This document shows, one piece after another, positions 7,045 to 11,936 of a stretch of DNA of 11,936 nucleotides (the stretch's first letter is position 1; each line of letters starts with the position of its first letter). The notes beneath the pieces are model-generated. The model searched no databases and was not told where the DNA came from. It was given only the letters and a program-made list of their open reading frames with translations. Origin of the DNA: JBEVNX01 sp040507895 (GTDB taxonomy: Bacteria; Desulfobacterota; Binatia; JACPRU01). The stretch spans positions 1 through 11,936 of the forward strand of contig JBEVNX010000120.1 of NCBI GenBank assembly GCA_040507895.1. The letters are read 5' to 3'. A program made the translations under genes and the position numbers.

Positions 7045-8129
7045 CGTCGACGAACGCCCGCAACCCGCGTTCGCTCCTCGTCACCGGCGGCGCGGGCTTC
7101 ATCGGCAGCTCGTTCATCCGCGTGCTGTTCGCGGACGAGTCGTTCGAGGGGAGCATCGTCAATCTCGATCTGCTGACGTACGCCGGCAACCTCGAGAACC
7201 TCTCGGGCCACGTGGACTCGCATCAACGATCGGGCCGCTACACGTTCGTGCGTGGCGATATCCGCGACCGCGATCTCGTAGAGTGCCTGCTGCGCGAGCA
7301 CCAAGCGGACATGGTGGTGCACTTCGCGGCCGAGTCGCACGTCGATCGATCGATCCACGGGCCCGAGGACTTCATCGAGACGAATGTCGTCGGCACGTTC
7401 GCGATCCTTGAGGCTGTGCGTGCGCTGCACGCCGAAGGCAAGGCGGTCCACCTGCACCACGTCAGCACCGACGAGGTGTTCGGCTCCCTCGGCGATACCG
7501 GCTACTTCACGGAGACGACGCCGTACGATCCGCGGTCGCCCTACTCGTCGTCGAAGGCCGCGAGCGATCACCTCGTGCGCGCCTACGCGCACACCTACGG
7601 GATCTCCACCACGGTATCGAATTGCTCGAACAACTACGGTCCCTACCAGTTTCCCGAGAAGCTCATCCCGCTGATGATCAACAACTGCCTCGAGGGAAAG
7701 CCGCTGCCCGTCTACGGCGACGGCCAGAACGTTCGCGACTGGCTGTACGTGGACGATCACGCCGACGCGGTGTGGCTCATTCTCCGCAGGGCGGCGCCGG
7801 GTACCACGTGGAACGTCGGCGGCCGCAACGCGCAGAGGAACCTCGACGTGCTCCACCGCCTCATCGATACCATCGCGTGCCTCGCGCCAACCGATTCCGC
7901 CGCGCTGCGCGCGTTGATCACATACGTGGAGGATCGCCCCGGCCACGACCGCCGCTACGCGATCGACTGCAGCAAGATCGAGCGCGAGCTCGGCTGGACT
8001 CCCAAGCACGACTTCGCGTCCGGCCTCGAAAGCACCGTACGCTGGTACCTCGACCACGGGGAGTGGATCGCCCGTGTGAAGAGCGGCGCGTACCGCGAGT
8101 GGCTCGACAAGAACTACACCGCACGCTGA
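7041..8129 (+). CDS. rmlB: dTDP-glucose 4,6-dehydratase
   Basis: RmlB oxidises, dehydrates and re-reduces dTDP-glucose to dTDP-4-dehydro-6-deoxy-D-glucose with bound NAD+, the step before RmlC. It is an extended short-chain dehydrogenase of 362 aa, a normal length. Visible are the NAD-binding GGAGFIG (16-22), HFAAESHVDRSI, the catalytic STDEVFG (Thr143, Asp144, Glu145), YSSSK (Tyr168, Lys172), SNNYGPYQFPEKLIPL, and the C-terminal RPGHDRRYAID and GAYREWL segments. The frame is clean from end to end, unlike rmlA. The ATG overlaps the rmlC stop (ATGA), with gaggt 6 nt upstream, giving translational coupling. The next rhamnose gene, rmlD, does not follow. The product may leave the pathway as another deoxysugar, or rmlD may lie elsewhere. 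Confidence 0.96.
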   Translation: MTSTNARNPRSLLVTGGAGFIGSSFIRVLFADESFEGSIVNLDLLTYAGNLENLSGHVDSHQRSGRYTFVRGDIRDRDLVECLLREHQADMVVHFAAESHVDRSIHGPEDFIETNVVGTFAILEAVRALHAEGKAVHLHHVSTDEVFGSLGDTGYFTETTPYDPRSPYSSSKAASDHLVRAYAHTYGISTTVSNCSNNYGPYQFPEKLIPLMINNCLEGKPLPVYGDGQNVRDWLYVDDHADAVWLILRRAAPGTTWNVGGRNAQRNLDVLHRLIDTIACLAPTDSAALRALITYVEDRPGHDRRYAIDCSKIERELGWTPKHDFASGLESTVRWYLDHGEWIARVKSGAYREWLDKNYTAR

Positions 8130-8403
8130 TCCCGCTCAGCCTGATGCCACCTCGTCGAGCCTCATCCTTGAGCTGCGACCATTCCCTAGAAGCCTTGGGA
8201 CTCTCCGAATCTTTCGAGACGCGGCTGCCCGGTAGCTTCGTGAGTTGACAAGCCATGGGCCGGAGTCTTGATTTGGGCTCTCGGGTTTACGTCTCAAGAG
8301 GGCAAGGACGGGCTCTAGGGAAGTCAGTCCGATCTTCGATTCGATCACGGAGGTCCTGGACGGGCTCAATCGGCGCTGCTGAGACTCGCCAAGGAGAACT
8401 CTT
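8130..8403. other. Intergenic gap after rmlB
   Basis: 274 nt with no supported gene. It carries a good ribosome binding site, aaggag (8391-8396), 7 nt before the GTG of the broken methyltransferase. I see no T-tract terminator after rmlB and no clear promoter pair. Base use looks less codon-biased than in rmlB, which fits non-coding or decayed sequence. Confidence 0.45.
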
Positions 8404-8985
8404 GTGTCCGAGGTCGGAAAGTACTTCGAATCTCGCCTGCCACCCGACGAACGCCGGACCGTCCTGTGGCAGACGCTGTGGAGAGCCTACTTCCGCTTTC
8501 GAATTACAGAAGACGATTGTGTTCTCGATCTCGGTGCAGGCTACTGCGATTTCATCAACAACGTCCGAGCACGTGAGAAGCTCGCGGTAGACGAATGGGA
8601 CGGCTTCACGGCGTACGCAGGCCGCGACGTCCGCGCGCGTCGGACCGCTGAAGACGATGGACTGGCTGGCCGATGGTCATGTGGACTTCATGTTCGCCAG
8701 CAATGTGTTCGAGCACGTCCCGAAACCTGAGCTGACGGAGATTCTTGGCGCATCTAAAAAAGAAACTCTCCCCACAAGGGAAGCTGTGCCTGGTCCAGCC
8801 TAAGTACCTACAAGGAGTACTTCGACGACTACACGCATGTGTCGATCTTTTCGCACGTGTCCCTACGAGACTTCTTGACCGCTCAAGGATTTCGCATCCT
8901 CGAGTGCCAGCCTCGCGCCGACTCGACGAGCTTGGATGCGAACCAGTTGACAGGTAACACCTCTGATGTGTGCAGGGACTGGTGA
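8404..8985 (+). pseudogene. Class I SAM-dependent methyltransferase, at least three frameshifts
   Basis: The fragments together give a Rossmann methyltransferase of the kind often found in glycan loci. Frame 1 from GTG 8404: LPPDERRTVLW, then motif I VLDLGAGYCDF and KLAVDEWDGF. From about 8635, frame 2: VGPLKTMDWLADGHVDF, then ASNVFEHVPKPELTEIL (motif IV region). From about 8742, frame 3: AHLKKKLSPQGKLCLVQPKY. From about 8809, frame 1 again: YKEYFDDYTHVSIFSHVS, then LRDFLTAQGFRILECQPR. Each switch can be explained by one extra base; the third could also be a small deletion. After CQPR the sequence loses family character and ends at TGA 8985, so the C-terminus is missing. It would have modified a sugar or lipid carrier with rmlACB, but the acceptor is unknown. 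As written it makes only a 108-aa fragment. Confidence 0.8.
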
Positions 8986-9000
8986 TTCCTAATCCCTCGG

Positions 9001-9018
9001 TGAGCTAGCGCGGGCTCA
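9001..9018. terminator. Weak hairpin at the second convergent junction
   Basis: TGAGC (9001-9005) and GCTCA (9014-9018) form a 5-bp stem around an 8-nt loop, between the end of the broken methyltransferase and the end of the opposing membrane protein gene. There is no T-tract. It shares arm sequence and placement with the hairpin at 4290-4306. Confidence 0.25.
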
Positions 9019-9340
9019 GTCGCCGCGAAGCCAGCGCACGAAGAGGTAGATGACGCGCGCCACGGGCATCAAGGCGGGCCAGGGCGCAGAGCGCGAAGAC
9101 CGTCCAGACGAGCCCCCGCCGCCGGTAGCGGACTCCCGCCCAAAGCAACCCGCCCAGACCGAGCAGAATCACCGTGACGAGCCCGAGGAAGCCCTCGGCC
9201 ATGCCATGCTGAGGGTCGTTCGTGGGCGAGCCCCAGGCCCAGAGCACCACCGCGAAACATCCGGCGAGCAGCAGCGCGGTCACGGCCGATATCAGCACCG
9301 GCCCGCCGCGGCGCGAAACGATCGAGACGGGCCCGCTCAA
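9005..9340 (-). CDS. Small membrane protein, last part frameshifted
   Basis: No known family recognised. It has three hydrophobic segments: 14-37 (LISAVTALLLAGCFAVVLW), 49-71 (FLGLVTVILLGLGGLLWAG) and a third from 77 (GLVWTVFALCALA). In the frame as written, the third helix breaks into an Arg-rich tail and stops at 9005. Skipping one base at about 9076-9082 gives instead ALMPVARVIYLFVRWLRGD and a stop at 9016. That completes a third helix with a positive end and gives about 107 residues, so the correction is very likely. The TTG start overlaps the stop of the upstream oxidoreductase (TTGA, 9337-9340), implying translational coupling. LLAGC in helix 1 resembles a lipobox but sits deep within the hydrophobic stretch. 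Function unknown. Confidence 0.6.
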   Translation of the reverse strand: MSGPVSIVSRRGGPVLISAVTALLLAGCFAVVLWAWGSPTNDPQHGMAEGFLGLVTVILLGLGGLLWAGVRYRRRGLVWTVFALCALARLDARGARHLPLRALASRRLSPR

Positions 9341-10215
9341 CCCGAGAGCAACTCCTTGGCGAGCTCATCGAGCTCGCGCCGCATGTCGTCGCTCGCGCGA
9401 GCGAGTAGCCATACCGTCACTTGTTCGGCGCCTGCGGCGGTCAGCATGTCGACTTCGCCACGCTTGCGCCACTGGTCCCAAGCGCCGAAGACCGTGATGC
9501 GGATCGAAGCCGGATCTCGGCCGGCTTCAGCGCTGAGCGCATGGAGCTGATCCCGGCCGTCGATCAATTGTTGAACTTCGCGGATCGCCGGCAGCCAGCC
9601 GTCGCCCCATTCGACGATGCGCTTGAACACCCGCCGCGCCCATTGATCGCCGAACATGATGCTACCGAGATACACGGGCGGGTGCGGCCGCTGCGCGGGC
9701 TTGGGATAGCAACGCACGGGCGGGAAGTCGTAGTAGCGCCCATGATGCTCGGGCGCGTCCTCCGTCCAGCAGCGCTTCATCACGGCGATGGCTTCCTTCA
9801 CCTGCGACCAGCGGTGCTCGAAGTCGCCGCCGAGGATCTCCGACTCCTCCTTGTTCCAGCCCGCGCCGATGCCGAAATGGAAGCGCCCGCCGCTGTAGGA
9901 GTCGAGGGAGGCGATCTCCTTCGCGAGATGCAGCGGATGACGCTCCGGCACCAGCAGCACGCCGGTGCCCACCTCGAGGGTCGTGGTCGCCGTGGCGGCG
10001 CGCATGAGCGCCACGAGCGGGTCCGGCATCTGCCAGAGGTAGTCCGGATCCGGGCCGGTCCCGAGATTGCCCGGATAAGGCGTGCTGTACTTGAGCGGAA
10101 GGATGATGTGATCCGGCACCCAATAGGACGCGAAGCCCAGATCCTCCGCGTGCTTCGCCACGATGGCCGGATCGCTCACGGCGTCCGGCAGAATGGAAAA
10201 GACACCAATCTTCAT
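9337..10215 (-). CDS. LLM-class oxidoreductase, probably F420-dependent
   Basis: A luciferase-like (bacterial luciferase superfamily) TIM-barrel oxidoreductase of 292 aa. The sequence KIGVFSILPDAV, WVPDHIILP (33-40), the Asp/Pro-rich loop at 48-66, VGTGVLLVPERHPLHLAKE, SGGRFHFGIGAGWNKEE (109-124) and WGDGWLP matches the actinobacterial-type F420-dependent subfamily (Rv2161c-like) better than FMN-dependent alkane monooxygenases. The substrate is unknown. The ATG at 10213-10215 fits the family start MKIGVFS and has a gagg purine site about 9 nt upstream. A longer frame to 10254 adds 13 residues with no motif. It lies 78 nt after another LLM gene on the same strand and overlaps a small membrane protein gene, so a three-gene operon is likely. 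Cofactor choice (F420 versus FMN) is inferred from family resemblance only. Confidence 0.85.
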   Translation of the reverse strand: MKIGVFSILPDAVSDPAIVAKHAEDLGFASYWVPDHIILPLKYSTPYPGNLGTGPDPDYLWQMPDPLVALMRAATATTTLEVGTGVLLVPERHPLHLAKEIASLDSYSGGRFHFGIGAGWNKEESEILGGDFEHRWSQVKEAIAVMKRCWTEDAPEHHGRYYDFPPVRCYPKPAQRPHPPVYLGSIMFGDQWARRVFKRIVEWGDGWLPAIREVQQLIDGRDQLHALSAEAGRDPASIRITVFGAWDQWRKRGEVDMLTAAGAEQVTVWLLARASDDMRRELDELAKELLSG

Positions 10216-10293
10216 AGGGGTCGCCTCGTTTCCACGGAGCTTGCCGTCGTTCATCGATGGCCGTCGGGGTCCGGGACGTCGCGGCGGACCGCG

Positions 10294-11361
10294 TCACCGC
10301 ATTCGCCGGATGATCTCCCTGGAGAATCCTTCGATGGTTTCCTTCGGATCGGCGATCGCCTGGATCGCAACCTGGCGAATCCCCGCCCGGCGCATCGCAT
10401 GGATCGATTCCATGATTTCCTCGCGCGTCCCGGTGAGCGTCGTCGCGCGGATCATCTTCTCGGTCACCAGCGGCTCGTGCTCTTTTTTGAAGCCGCGCAG
10501 ATAGTCACTGTAGAGCGTCAGGTGGCGGGTCTCGATCGGCTCGTCCGGCGTGCGATAGGCGTTCTTGAAGGCGACGAGATCGTCGCGAACGTCGGCGGGT
10601 AGATCCATGGGGTTCGGGCACGAGAAGGCGAAGATGTTGCTCGACGAGGAGACGAAGGGACCGACCGCCTTGCGCACCCGCGTCGACTCGAGCTTCTCTC
10701 CAGGTCGGGTCAGGTGGAACGCTGTCATGCACAGCGTGTAGATCTTTTTGGGATCGCGCCCCACCCGCTCGGCTCCGGCGCGCACGTGGTCCATGCAGAA
10801 CCCGATCAAGCTCGGACTGACGGCGCCGAAGAGAATTACTCCGTCCGCGATCTCTCCGGCGAGCTCGAGCGTCTTCGGACCGCTCGCGGAAACATAGATC
10901 GGCACCTTCTTCCTGATGTTGATCGCTCCACTCTTCGGATTCAGGAAGCGGACCATGCGCCGGCGCTCGCCTTCCTGGTACGGCGTCGTCTTACCGGCTA
11001 GGAGGTCGCGACAGACCCGGACGTGCTCGCGTAACACCCCGAGCCGGGCCGCCGGCATGCCGAGCGTTCGTCGCGCCGTGTTGCCGGTGCCGATGCCGAG
11101 GATCACCCGCCCAGGTGCGAGCGCGTTGATCGATGCGATCGAGCACGCCGTCATCGGCGCGATCCGCGAGGCCGGGTTCGTGACCCCGGGACCGAGAAGG
11201 ATCTTCTTGGTGTTGACCGCGCACAGGGCGAGCGAGGCGTAGACGTCGCTAGCGAGCATCTGCGAGTCGTAGAGCCAGGCGTGCGTGAAGCCCCGCCGCT
11301 CGGCCAGCGCCACGGCGGGATGAACGTGCACGCTGCCGAAGAACACGAATCCGAAATCCAT
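10294..11361 (-). CDS. LLM-class oxidoreductase, methylene-H4MPT reductase-like
   Basis: A second luciferase-like TIM-barrel enzyme (355 aa), clearly different from its neighbour. It shows MDFGFVFFGSVHVHPAVALA, WLYDSQ (29-34), LLGPGVTNPASR (55-66), the glycine-rich VILGIGTGNTARRTLG (86-101), VPIYVSASGPKTLELAGEIADG (153-174) and a C-terminal RATTLTGTREEIMESI. These resemble F420-dependent methylenetetrahydromethanopterin reductase (Mer) and related glucose-6-phosphate dehydrogenase-type proteins. True Mer function is not implied, because many bacterial paralogues act on other substrates. The start is well fixed: aaggagggg is coded at 11365-11373, with its AGGAGG core 5 nt before ATG 11361. It is probably the first gene of the minus-strand unit and is divergent from an aldehyde ferredoxin oxidoreductase gene. 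Confidence 0.85.
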   Translation of the reverse strand: MDFGFVFFGSVHVHPAVALAERRGFTHAWLYDSQMLASDVYASLALCAVNTKKILLGPGVTNPASRIAPMTACSIASINALAPGRVILGIGTGNTARRTLGMPAARLGVLREHVRVCRDLLAGKTTPYQEGERRRMVRFLNPKSGAINIRKKVPIYVSASGPKTLELAGEIADGVILFGAVSPSLIGFCMDHVRAGAERVGRDPKKIYTLCMTAFHLTRPGEKLESTRVRKAVGPFVSSSSNIFAFSCPNPMDLPADVRDDLVAFKNAYRTPDEPIETRHLTLYSDYLRGFKKEHEPLVTEKMIRATTLTGTREEIMESIHAMRRAGIRQVAIQAIADPKETIEGFSREIIRRMR

Positions 11362-11623
11362 CGTCCCCTCCTTGGCGAAGCTCGCAATCAGCTCTCGGGA
11401 CCCGCCAGCTGCGAGGGCTCCACCGACCCCTTCACGTCCGCGACGACCACTCGCTTTCGAGCAAGCGTCTCGAATTGGGATCTTCTCGGCGATGCCACTC
11501 CAATTAGCAAGGCGCGACGGCCGGAAGCCGAGGCCAAAGCTCCCCCGGGGTGGTCGGGCGTCATTCCGAAACGCCCTCGCCCGGCGTTTTCAACAGAGCT
11601 TCGTTCGAGGTACGCTCCGCGCC
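11362..11623. other. Divergent intergenic region between LLM gene and AOR gene
   Basis: 262 nt that must hold the promoters of both divergent units. It contains an inverted repeat, AATTGG (11473-11478) and CCAATT (11500-11505), with a 21-nt spacer in an otherwise GC-rich stretch, a possible operator. No good -35/-10 pair is visible on either strand. Only a weak cgagg purine run lies 13 nt before the ATG at 11624. Confidence 0.35.

Positions 11624-11936
<313 letters not shown>

Noticed and set aside
6909..8057. Long minus-strand open frame opposite rmlB, and a similar one at 5857-6897
   Set aside because: Both are antisense shadows of rmlB and of rmlA/rmlC, with low-complexity composition and no start signals.
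9421..10602. 393-codon plus-strand open frame
   Set aside because: It is antisense to both LLM genes, which have clear family motifs and ribosome binding sites.

Overview
The window is GC-rich, gene-dense bacterial chromosome with no plasmid, phage or insertion-sequence signature and no RNA gene I could find. Two F420-type luciferase-like oxidoreductases, the start of a tungsten aldehyde ferredoxin oxidoreductase and a dTDP-rhamnose cluster would suit an uncultured soil, sediment or subsurface lineage such as Methylomirabilota/Rokubacteria or Binatota. That placement is an impression from gene content and is not proven.

Left part (1-4289, all + strand): the end of a NodB-type polysaccharide deacetylase; a single-domain homocysteine S-methyltransferase family protein followed 7 nt later by a 398-aa alpha/beta hydrolase; then a CorA-type divalent cation transporter. 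A short hairpin (4290-4306) separates corA from a convergent minus-strand gene of unknown function, which is broken by a frameshift near 4831.

Middle part (about 5600-8985, + strand): rmlA, rmlC and rmlB, tightly packed and in that order. They make dTDP-4-dehydro-6-deoxyglucose and its 3,5-epimer for surface polysaccharide; rmlD is not in the window. rmlA looks like an intact 291-codon frame, but about 67 internal codons are out of frame between a one-base gain near 5790 and a one-base loss near 5991. After rmlB lies a class I SAM methyltransferase gene with at least three frameshifts and a degraded end.

Right part (9005-11936): a minus-strand run of two different LLM-class (F420-type) oxidoreductases and a small three-helix membrane protein coupled by a TTGA overlap, whose last quarter is also displaced by one base. 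Divergent from these, the first 104 codons of an aldehyde ferredoxin oxidoreductase run off the window.

The main observation is that seven single-base-type indels fall in four loci (4306-5044, rmlA, 8404-8985, 9005-9340), while eight other frames that can be judged read cleanly. This is either real gene erosion or local assembly error, and reads could tell which. I found no convincing new multi-gene defence, mobile or biosynthetic system.
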